Positions 34,075 to 41,264 of a stretch of 60,674 nucleotides of DNA are shown one piece after another (position 1 is the first letter of the stretch; every line of letters begins with the position of its first letter). This DNA comes from Pseudomonadota bacterium (lineage in GTDB: Bacteria; Myxococcota_A; Polyangia; Polyangiales; Polyangiaceae), in NCBI GenBank assembly GCA_023428245.1, contig JAEYYX010000070.1, positions 1 to 60,674 of the forward strand, given 5' to 3'. The position numbers and the translations under genes were made by a program. The notes under the pieces were generated by a model. It made no database searches. It was not told the origin of the DNA and worked only from the letters and a program-made list of their open reading frames with translations.

Positions 34075-35487
34075 ATGGCCATGAACCGAACGAACTCGAA
34101 AATGACCAAATTGAACCGGCGCGATTGGCTGCGTGGGGCATTGGCTGGCGCGGCGGCTCTTCCTCTCCTCGACGCCCACCGCGCCGAGGGGCAGGCCGCC
34201 GACAAGCCACCGGTCCGACTAGTCGTCGTCGCGACGCCGAACGGCACGCGAAATACGCTGTTTTGGCCGACACAAGGGGTCAACGGCATGACCTTCCCCG
34301 AATATACGAAACCCCTCGAGCCCTTCGCTGACAAGCTCCTCTTCCTCAATGGCATTCGCCACTGCCAGGCCGTCGTCGGAGATAACGGCTTCAACGGAGG
34401 CTTGAATGGCTCGGAGCACGCTCGGGGCATGGGCGGATTGCTCACGGCGCGCCCTCTCGGCACCGGCTCATTCAAGAGCTTCATGGCGACATCGGGCTGG
34501 GGCTCGGGAATCTCCATCGACCAGCATCTAGCAAATGTCCTCGATCCGCCCACAAGGTTCAAAACTCTCGAGCTCGGAGTTCAGGTGCGCGACGCCCAGG
34601 TGCGTGGACGCATCTGTTACAAGGGCGCCGACCAACCGATCCCCCCTCGCGAAGACCCCAAGGACGTGTTCGCGGCGCTGTTCGGCGATCTGAATCCGGA
34701 TCCGGCTGGCGATCCACAGCTCGACAAGCTGCGCGCTCAGCGAAAGAGCATCTTCGATCTCACGACCGGTGAGATCAAACGCCTGCAAGGAAGGCTCGGT
34801 GCCGAGGATCGCGCAAAACTCGAGCAACAGATCACCGCCATTCGCGACATCGAGATCCGCCTCACAGAGCAATCCGGCAGCGGCGGAGGTGGAAACAGCG
34901 GCGGTCTCAGCTGTACCCCCCCTACGGGCAACTTCGAGATCGACCTTTCGAGTGACGCGACGCTGCCGGAAACGGGTCGTTTGCAGATGGATCTAGCCAC
35001 AGCTGCCCTCGCCTGTGACCAGACGCGGATCTTGACGCTTCAGTGGAACTACGCGGAGAGCGAACACCTTTTCCCGTTCCTTGGGCTCTCTCGAAACCAT
35101 CACGCGATCTCCCACGAATGGCAGGGGACAAACGGCTTCACGGAGTACGGCAAAATCCACGTTTGGCTTGCCGAACAGCTCGCCTACTTCCTCGAGAGAC
35201 TCGACTCGGTGCCGGAAGGCGACGGGACTCTGCTCGACAACACCGTTGTATTCTGGGGCTCAGAGATCGGCGAGTCGACAAGTCATGATCTCACGCGCAT
35301 GCCCTACGTGCTTGCCGGGAAAGCCGGCGGGCAACTCCGGACCGGCCGCGTCTGGGATTCGGTGAACTCGCCCAAGGACAACAACCAGCTCTTGGTCTCC
35401 CTGGCTCACCTCATGGGAGCGGAGGAGGTGACCTCATTTGGCGATGCCTCGGGAGCCACAGGTCCCCTGTCCGACCTGCTCGTCTGA
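34075..35487 (+). CDS. DUF1552 protein, Tat-exported
   Basis: 470 residues. The N-terminus has a twin-arginine signal (NRRDWLRGALAGAAALPLL), so it is probably exported folded. The rest matches DUF1552 (VVVATPNGTRNTLFWP; HARGMGGLLT; NYAESEH), a family whose genes almost always sit beside DUF1592 genes, as here with a 6-base gap. Conserved His and Asp/Glu residues suggest a metal-dependent enzyme of sulfatase or DUF1501-like type, but the activity is not known. No terminator was seen downstream. Confidence 0.88.
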   Translation: MAMNRTNSKMTKLNRRDWLRGALAGAAALPLLDAHRAEGQAADKPPVRLVVVATPNGTRNTLFWPTQGVNGMTFPEYTKPLEPFADKLLFLNGIRHCQAVVGDNGFNGGLNGSEHARGMGGLLTARPLGTGSFKSFMATSGWGSGISIDQHLANVLDPPTRFKTLELGVQVRDAQVRGRICYKGADQPIPPREDPKDVFAALFGDLNPDPAGDPQLDKLRAQRKSIFDLTTGEIKRLQGRLGAEDRAKLEQQITAIRDIEIRLTEQSGSGGGGNSGGLSCTPPTGNFEIDLSSDATLPETGRLQMDLATAALACDQTRILTLQWNYAESEHLFPFLGLSRNHHAISHEWQGTNGFTEYGKIHVWLAEQLAYFLERLDSVPEGDGTLLDNTVVFWGSEIGESTSHDLTRMPYVLAGKAGGQLRTGRVWDSVNSPKDNNQLLVSLAHLMGAEEVTSFGDASGATGPLSDLLV

Positions 35488-35590
35488 GCGCCACCGACTC
35501 ATCCTGAGCGCGCACGAACAAGGAGTCGGGACGCGCCAAAGCTCCAAGCTCCAAAGGTGCCACCGCGCGTCGAAGTCTTGTCGTAGGAGG

Positions 35591-36949
35591 CTACGATGTC
35601 CGTCTGATGCGCATCTTCCAGAGAACCTTCAGACAAGCCCGCACGGCCGTCAGCTCAGTTCCATCGTCAGCGATGTGCCCCTCTCGGACGAGCAGACAAG
35701 CGATTTCGGAGAGGCTCCGAGTTCCATCGATGAGCTCTGCGGTCCGTCGCACCACCGCGTGAGGCATTTTGAACGATGGCGAGACATCGAACGACGGGAT
35801 CGGCCGCGCGTGTTCCTCGAACCATACTGGATCGCTCTCCTCGATGAGCGGATGGGTCCTCCGGGCATCTACGCGCCGAGCCAAGAGCGTGAGAACATAC
35901 TCGACGCGAGATTGAGTCGAGGCAGGAGAGCCGAGATAGCGCATGGGCTCGTAGCTCGCCTTCTCCACGGAGAAGTCCTCCCTCAGCAGCAATTGCACGA
36001 ACTCGTCGGCGGTATACCGGTGGGCCGGACGCGTCCGCTTTGGGTGATAAACAAAGGGTCCAAAGTGCACAAAGGAGCCGCCCGGCCGGAGCAGTGAGCG
36101 GATCAGCGGGAGCATCGTTCTGAGGTTCGACGGCACCTGATCCAAAAACCAGGGCGCTAGGATCGTATCGAAGGACCCGCTCTCGAATGGTGGCACGAGC
36201 GCATCAGCGAAGATGTACCGAAGACCAGGGGGCGGCGGGCTCGGCGCACGCAACCTGCGCTGAATGACCGCCTGATCGGAACGACGGGGATGCCCAGGGA
36301 TTTCCGCGAGCTCTATCGTTTCCCCGCGCCGAAGCCCCTCACCGATCAAGAAAGGGAGCGGATTGATATCGAGCAAGAGGATCGGCTCCTTCGAAGCCAG
36401 CGCGTTCCCTAGGTCCCAGGCTAAGCGCCCCGTCCCCGCCCCGAGCACCAGTGTCCGACCAAGCTCAAACTGCGCACCGAAGACGCTGAGCACAGCATCG
36501 AGAGATGCTTGCGCTTCGTCTTCTTCGGTCCATCCAAAATCGCGCTGCACCAGGGCGAAATAAGACAGAATCGATTCAAGCTCGGGATCCTGGGCCACGT
36601 GGACCGAGCTCGGCTCGATCCCCGCGCGCTCAAACAAGGAGAGCACCTGTTCCTTACGAGCTTCGAGCCCCTCCGCGGTATCAAGCAAGCGACGCCGCGA
36701 GCGATCGAGCAGGCCCAAATCAACAGCGTCCTTGAGCAGCTGTTTCGTCGACTCGTCGCTCTCGCGAACAAAGTTCGCCAGGCGCTCAGCCCATACCTCC
36801 AAGACCTCGCGTGGCTCTTTGAAGAGGAGCGGGATCCCCGAAACCGTCGGATACTGCTTCCCGCATCCAAGACAAGAAAGCCGGGGTTCCTCGAGGCGAC
36901 CCTCCCCGCAGGAGGGACATAAAAACGTGACAGCTTCGCCCCGGGCCAC
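35591..36949 (-). CDS. Zinc-ribbon SAM methyltransferase with PqqD-like tail
   Basis: 452 residues. An N-terminal zinc ribbon (CPSCGEGRLEEPRLSCLGCG) resembles Trm112-type ribbons. The SAM-binding core has TLVLGAGTGRLAWDLG, LLLDINPLPF and FDTILAPWFLDQV, and the post-core LRPGGSFVHFGPFVYH recalls the N2227 / carnosine N-methyltransferase family. The last 70 residues (HAVVRRTAELIDGTRSLSEI onward) look like a PqqD-type winged helix, which in peptide maturases binds leader peptides. Substrate unknown. Start GTG. It converges on the DUF1552 gene and is divergent from the next gene. Confidence 0.8.
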   Translation of the reverse strand: MARGEAVTFLCPSCGEGRLEEPRLSCLGCGKQYPTVSGIPLLFKEPREVLEVWAERLANFVRESDESTKQLLKDAVDLGLLDRSRRRLLDTAEGLEARKEQVLSLFERAGIEPSSVHVAQDPELESILSYFALVQRDFGWTEEDEAQASLDAVLSVFGAQFELGRTLVLGAGTGRLAWDLGNALASKEPILLLDINPLPFLIGEGLRRGETIELAEIPGHPRRSDQAVIQRRLRAPSPPPPGLRYIFADALVPPFESGSFDTILAPWFLDQVPSNLRTMLPLIRSLLRPGGSFVHFGPFVYHPKRTRPAHRYTADEFVQLLLREDFSVEKASYEPMRYLGSPASTQSRVEYVLTLLARRVDARRTHPLIEESDPVWFEEHARPIPSFDVSPSFKMPHAVVRRTAELIDGTRSLSEIACLLVREGHIADDGTELTAVRACLKVLWKMRIRRTS

Positions 36950-37035
36950 AATAGCTCCAGTCTATCACGGCTCCCGCGGATAGGGTCCGTCGCTCCCGAT
37001 GGCTCTGTGGCTTGCTCCGAGGTCAGCAGGATGGC

Positions 37036-38403
37036 ATGCCCCCCGCGCCCCTCTCACCATCCATGGGACACCGACCGAAAAACGCCGCCCGCTGCGCTCG
37101 CTGCCGTATGCACGAGGCGCGCTGCATGTGCACGCTCATTCCTCGCCTCGAGACGCGCACCAAGGTCGTCGTCGTGATGCACTGTCGAGAGTGGGAAAAG
37201 ACAACTGCTACCGCGCCGCTCGCTCTCGCTGCCCTGCCGAACTCTGAGCTCCACATTCACGGGGCTCGCGACAGTCGCGCCGACCTTTCCCACCTCAGCC
37301 GCGAAGGTCGCCGAATCCTGCTCCTCTACCCGAGTGAAGGCGCCTCTGCTTTGACCCCGGAGTTCGTCCGCCAAGACCCACGGCCAGTCACGCTCGTCGT
37401 TCCCGACGGCAACTGGCGCCAAGCTGCCCGTGCCGCACGGCGACTCCCTGGGCTCGCAGAAGTGGACCGCGTCTTCCTTCCGGAAGGACGCCCGACCGCT
37501 TGGGGACTCCGTCATGAACCGAAGCCGGGCGGCCTCGCGACGATCGAAGCGATCGCTCGGGCCCTCGGTGTCCTCGAAAGTCGTGAGACAGAAGAGGCGC
37601 TCGAACGCCTACTCGCCGAAAACGTCTACCGAACTCACCTCACCCGCGGAGCATCCCAAGAGGAGTGGAATGATCCGGTGGAGATCCTCTACCAAGACGA
37701 AGATCTGCTCGTCATCAACAAGCCGAGCGGGCTTCCTGTGCATCGCGGACGCGGAGTCGAGACGCCTCCGCTCTTGCAGCGCCTCCGCGATCAGATGGGC
37801 GAATGGGTTTATCCGGTGCATCGTCTCGACGGCGGAACGAGCGGCGCCCTTTTGATTGCAAGAACTCCTGAGATCGCTGCGCGACTCAGCCAGCAATTCG
37901 AATCGGGACGCGTCGACAAGAGGTACCTCGCGCTCTGTCGAGGCAAAGATCCGAGCCTCAATCGCGTCGAGCATGCACTCGCTCGGGATGACGGGACCGA
38001 GCGAGTGCCGGCCGTGACGGACTTCACCTTGCTCGGCTCCTTCGAGCGGTATGGGCTCTTTGAGGCGCGGCCAAAAACGGGACGGCGACACCAGATCCGC
38101 CTGCACCTCAAACACATGAGTCACCCGATCATCGGTGACGTTCGTTACGGTAAGGGCGAGCACAACCTGCTCTTCCGCGAGCGCTTCGGCTTTCATCGCC
38201 TCGCGCTCCACGCGCTCAGCCTCCGCTTCTTTTCACCGCGCACGGACGAGCCCGTTTACGTGGAGGCGCCCTTGCCTCCCGAGTTTCGCTCGCTCCTTGA
38301 GGCGCTCGGGCTCTCGGGGTTCGAAAGCGGGGCTTCCGGCTGTGCGCGCCGAGAACCTCGCCCTGAAAAGGCCCTAAATCCCACAGCCCCCAGCGAGACG
38401 TGA
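37036..38403 (+). CDS. Fused tRNA acp3U transferase (DTW) and TruC-like pseudouridine synthase
   Basis: 455 residues with two RNA-modifying halves. Residues 15-200 are a DTW domain: zinc cysteines CARCRMHEARCMC, the signature PDGNWRQA (normally DGTW) and LRHEPKPGGLATIEAIA. DTW enzymes add aminocarboxypropyl from SAM to uridine in tRNA. From residue 215 onward is an RluA/TruC-type pseudouridine synthase with VINKPSGLPVHRG, HRLDGGTSG (catalytic Asp265) and KTGRRHQIRLHL. The second half is closest in my reading to TruC, which makes tRNA pseudouridine 65. ATG 37036 has AGCAGG upstream; TTG 37012 and ATG 37063 are alternatives. Confidence 0.88.
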   Translation: MPPAPLSPSMGHRPKNAARCARCRMHEARCMCTLIPRLETRTKVVVVMHCREWEKTTATAPLALAALPNSELHIHGARDSRADLSHLSREGRRILLLYPSEGASALTPEFVRQDPRPVTLVVPDGNWRQAARAARRLPGLAEVDRVFLPEGRPTAWGLRHEPKPGGLATIEAIARALGVLESRETEEALERLLAENVYRTHLTRGASQEEWNDPVEILYQDEDLLVINKPSGLPVHRGRGVETPPLLQRLRDQMGEWVYPVHRLDGGTSGALLIARTPEIAARLSQQFESGRVDKRYLALCRGKDPSLNRVEHALARDDGTERVPAVTDFTLLGSFERYGLFEARPKTGRRHQIRLHLKHMSHPIIGDVRYGKGEHNLLFRERFGFHRLALHALSLRFFSPRTDEPVYVEAPLPPEFRSLLEALGLSGFESGASGCARREPRPEKALNPTAPSET

Positions 38404-38415
38404 GCGGAAGCTCAC
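38400..38415. terminator. Hairpin between convergent genes
   Basis: GTGAGC-GGAA-GCTCAC forms a perfect 6-bp stem capped by a GNRA tetraloop, placed exactly between the stops of the fusion gene (plus) and argH (minus). There is no T tract on the plus side. Confidence 0.4.
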
Positions 38416-38424
38416 CCGAGCCTC

Positions 38425-39834
38425 TCAGATTCGCTTCCAGGTCGCCGCCGAGAGCGCAACAGCCCAGCGCCGCTCCGCGTCTTCTGCCTCCCTCCGGACG
38501 CAGGCCTCTGCGGGGCCTCCCACGAGCTTCCTCCGCTCCACCGCGGCGCGCGCGTCGAGCGCCTCCCGCGCTTCCGGGCGCATGAGGGAAGGATGAGCTT
38601 GTGCGAGGACATCAACGGAGAGCTCGCTGAGCTGGACACCTTCCGTTTCGGCCTCGCGCACCAGCCCACCGACGATGTGATGAGCTTCGCGGAAGGGCAC
38701 GCCGCTCATGACCAGATAGTCGGCGAGATCGGTTGCGCAGACGTGGCCCTGCTCGAGGGCGCCTTCCAGGCGATCTCGTCGGAAGGTACAGGTCGCGAGC
38801 GCCCCGGTGAGCGCTCGCAGGGAGAGCATCGTGTCGCGCATGGCTTGGAAGATCGGCTCCTTGTCTTCCTGAAGCTCGCGTCCGTAACCGAAAGCTAAGC
38901 TCTTCTCGAGCACGAGCAGCGCCGTCAAATGCCCGATCAGGCGCGCGGCCTTGCCTCGAATCAGCTCGGCGACGTCCGGATTCTTCTTCTGGGGCATCAT
39001 GCTGGAGCTCGTCGAAAAGGCATCGCTCAAGGTCAAGAACCCGAACTCGGTGGTGCTCCAAATCACGATCTCTTCCGCGATACGCGAAAGGTGCACTCCG
39101 AGGATCGCCAGCGCCGAGACGACTTCCATCAGGAAGTCACGACTCCCCGTCGCGTCGATGGAATTGCGCATGGGGCGCTCGAAACCGAGCTCCTTGGCGA
39201 CCCAGGCGCGGTCGAGCGGATAACCACTGCCAGCGACAGCCCCGGCTCCGAGAGGGGACTCATTCAGGCCGTCGCGGGCGGAGACAAGACGATTGTAATC
39301 GCGCGAGAGCATCTCATGCCAGGCCATCAAGTGGTGCGAGAGGCGGCTCGGCTGGGCGCGCTGGAGATGCGTGTAGCTCGGCATGAGCGTATCGATCTCC
39401 GAGACGGCGCGATCGAGGATTGTCCTCTCGAGATCGACGAGCGCTCGGATCACATCGTCCACAGCAGAGCGTGCATAAAGGCGAAGGTCAGTCGCGACCT
39501 GGTCGTTCCGGCTGCGCGCGGTGTGGAGCTTGCCGCCGACCGGACCCACGATCTCGGTGAGGCGCGCTTCGATGTTCATGTGAACATCTTCGCGCTCAGG
39601 GTCCCAGACGAACTGACCCGATTCGATCTCGGCTTCCACCTGCTCGAGCCCCTGGACCAAAGTACTTGCTTCCGCCTCAGTCAGAACTCCCGCCCGGGCG
39701 AGTCCCCGCGCGTGAACCTTGGAGCCGAGGATGTCGACTCGCCACAGGGCAGAATCGACCTCGACGCTCTGGTTGAGCCCCTGCATCGCCTCGTCCACGG
39801 TCTCGGGAAGTCGTCCTCCGCGCGCAACAGTCAT
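38425..39834 (-). CDS. argH: Argininosuccinate lyase
   Basis: Last step of arginine synthesis: splits argininosuccinate into arginine and fumarate. 469 residues from ATG 39834. Signatures are GKLHTARSRNDQVATD, SYTHLQRAQP (active-site His) and the fumarase/lyase loop SSSMMPQKKNPD. The usual N-terminal LWGGRF is altered to ARGGRLP. The frame runs on to 39885, but the extra residues have no family match and would leave only 16 bases to the divergent leader peptide. Its promoter must overlap that of the aromatic leader transcript. Confidence 0.96.
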   Translation of the reverse strand: MTVARGGRLPETVDEAMQGLNQSVEVDSALWRVDILGSKVHARGLARAGVLTEAEASTLVQGLEQVEAEIESGQFVWDPEREDVHMNIEARLTEIVGPVGGKLHTARSRNDQVATDLRLYARSAVDDVIRALVDLERTILDRAVSEIDTLMPSYTHLQRAQPSRLSHHLMAWHEMLSRDYNRLVSARDGLNESPLGAGAVAGSGYPLDRAWVAKELGFERPMRNSIDATGSRDFLMEVVSALAILGVHLSRIAEEIVIWSTTEFGFLTLSDAFSTSSSMMPQKKNPDVAELIRGKAARLIGHLTALLVLEKSLAFGYGRELQEDKEPIFQAMRDTMLSLRALTGALATCTFRRDRLEGALEQGHVCATDLADYLVMSGVPFREAHHIVGGLVREAETEGVQLSELSVDVLAQAHPSLMRPEAREALDARAAVERRKLVGGPAEACVRREAEDAERRWAVALSAATWKRI

Positions 39835-39865
39835 ATCGGGCTGCTGGCTACCGGTCGGGCTTTCC

Positions 39866-39894
39866 TTGCGCAAGGGAGAGGGCACTGCTAGCCT
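39866..39894 (+). promoter_or_regulatory. Candidate promoter of the aro leader transcript
   Basis: TTGCGC (39866-39871), a 17-base spacer, then TAGCCT (39889-39894) with an extended -10 TGC just before it. Expected initiation would be at about 39900-39902, on or next to the GTG of the leader peptide, so the leader could be translated without a 5' untranslated region. Only the -35 first half and part of the -10 match consensus. Confidence 0.35.
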
Positions 39895-39901
39895 TGGAGT
39901 C

Positions 39902-39964
39902 GTGAGTTCGCTCTTTGCATTCGGCTTTAGCTATTGGTTCGCCTCCGGGCGGGGCCACGGCTGA
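39902..39964 (+). CDS. Aromatic-amino-acid leader peptide
   Basis: A 20-codon reading frame (GTG start, TGA stop) whose centre reads FAFGFSYWF: four Phe, one Tyr and one Trp within nine residues. It is followed 28 bases later by a Rho-independent terminator and then by a gene for DAHP synthase, the entry enzyme of aromatic amino acid synthesis. This is the layout of transcription attenuation by ribosome stalling, as in pheL/trpL. GCGGGG at 39949-39954 can pair with CCCCGC at 39993-39998 and would compete with the terminator. The ribosome-binding site is weak (GGAG only 2 bases from GTG). Confidence 0.75.
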   Translation: MSSLFAFGFSYWFASGRGHG

Positions 39965-39990
39965 GTCGTTCGCAATCCGGAGCCTCAGTG

Positions 39991-40020
39991 AACCCCGCGC
40001 CAACGGCCGCGGGGTTTTTT
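39991..40020 (+). terminator. Attenuator terminator before DAHP synthase gene
   Basis: CCCCGCG (39993-39999) pairs with CGCGGGG (40008-40014), extended by two A-T pairs, with an 8-base loop, followed by six T (40015-40020). It lies between the leader peptide stop and the DAHP synthase start, so it ends transcription before the structural gene unless disrupted. Confidence 0.85.
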
Positions 40021-40064
40021 GCTTTCGCGGCCTTGGCCTCCCCAAAAAAACCGAGCCAAGACCC

Positions 40065-41156
40065 ATGCATCCTTCTCCTATCCCGACCCAAAGACCCGAG
40101 CCTGAAAGGGCTAGCCTGCCGAGCCCCCGCGAACTCGGAGAGGCCTACGCGCTCTCCCCGAGCGCTCTTGTCCGGGTGAACGAAGCCCGCGCGCGCATCG
40201 CCGAGCGTCTCCACACCGGCCGCGGGCCCTTGGTCGCCATCGTTGGACCTTGTTCTCTCCATTCGGAGGAGGCGGCGCGCGCCTACGCGGAGAGACTCGC
40301 CCCCCTCGCCGAGCGCCTCAGGGACGACGTCACGATCGTGATGCGCGCCTACTTCGAGAAGCCCCGCACTACGATCGGCTGGAAGGGATTTCTCTATGAC
40401 CCAGATATGGACGGAAGCCACGATCTCGCGCGAGGCCTCGAGCGAGCTCGCGCTTTGCTCGTGGAGCTGAGTGAACTCGGCCTCCCGCTCGCGACGGAAA
40501 TCCTTGATCCTCTCACGGCTCCCTACTTCGAAGACTGCCTCTCCTGGGCCGCGATTGGTGCCCGTACCGCCGAGAGCCAGATCCATCGGCAACTCGTGAG
40601 TGGTCTCGAGTGCCCGGTGGGCTTCAAGAACGGCACCGACGGGAGCGTGAGCATCGCCCTCGCCGCGATGGAATCAGCTCGAGTCCCTCACACGCACCTC
40701 GGCATCGACCGTAACGGGCGCATTTCCATCGCCGAAACGAGAGGAAATCGCGACACTCACGTGGTTCTGCGAGGCGGCCGCTCAGGACCCAACTACGACG
40801 CAGAAAGCATCACCCGCCTCGCCGGCAGCCAGGACATGACCCTCCCGCTGCTCGTCGACTGCTCTCATGGGAACTCCGGCAAAGACTACCGGAAGCAGTG
40901 TGAGGTGGCTGAAGCGGTCATGGCTCAGCTCCCGCGCCGAGACGTCCGTCTCATGGGCCTCATGATCGAGAGCCACGTTGAAGCGGGGCGCCAAGAGCCG
41001 GGCAAACCTGCGAGTCCTCACAAGAGCGTGACCGACGCTTGTATCGGCTTCGAAGCGACTCAGTCGCTCCTCGAGAGCATGGCGAAAAGCGCTCATCCCC
41101 CGCGCTCGTTCCTCCGAAGCCAAAGCTTCGAACCGCAAGCGAGCTCGGCTGAGTGA
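40065..41156 (+). CDS. 3-deoxy-7-phosphoheptulonate synthase (class I)
   Basis: Condenses phosphoenolpyruvate and erythrose 4-phosphate, the first step of the shikimate pathway. 363 residues from ATG 40065. Class I (AroF/G/H type) signatures: VAIVGPCSLHSEEAA, MRAYFEKPRTTIGWKG, IGARTAESQIHRQL, PVGFKNGTDG, LRGGRSGPNYD and VDCSHGNSGKDYRKQ, which contain the metal and phosphate ligands. Its feedback specificity (Phe, Tyr or Trp) is not readable. Regulation by the attenuator at 39902-40020 is strongly suggested. The frame is open upstream to 39915 but crosses the terminator. Confidence 0.95.
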   Translation: MHPSPIPTQRPEPERASLPSPRELGEAYALSPSALVRVNEARARIAERLHTGRGPLVAIVGPCSLHSEEAARAYAERLAPLAERLRDDVTIVMRAYFEKPRTTIGWKGFLYDPDMDGSHDLARGLERARALLVELSELGLPLATEILDPLTAPYFEDCLSWAAIGARTAESQIHRQLVSGLECPVGFKNGTDGSVSIALAAMESARVPHTHLGIDRNGRISIAETRGNRDTHVVLRGGRSGPNYDAESITRLAGSQDMTLPLLVDCSHGNSGKDYRKQCEVAEAVMAQLPRRDVRLMGLMIESHVEAGRQEPGKPASPHKSVTDACIGFEATQSLLESMAKSAHPPRSFLRSQSFEPQASSAE

Positions 41157-41214
41157 GGTCGAAGCTCCAAGCCTTCGACTCTTCGAACCAGCTCTCAGCG
41201 ACAAGATAGGAGAA

Positions 41215-41252
41215 CGGGGAGAGCGATGGCTCGCCGCTCCCCGCTTTTCTTT
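41215..41252 (+). terminator. Rho-independent terminator of DAHP synthase gene
   Basis: CGGGGAG (41215-41221) pairs with CTCCCCG (41237-41243), with an inner GCGA/TCGC helix, followed by CTTTTCTTT. It lies 59 bases after the stop codon. Confidence 0.85.
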
Positions 41253-41264
41253 GTCTCCCTCAAC

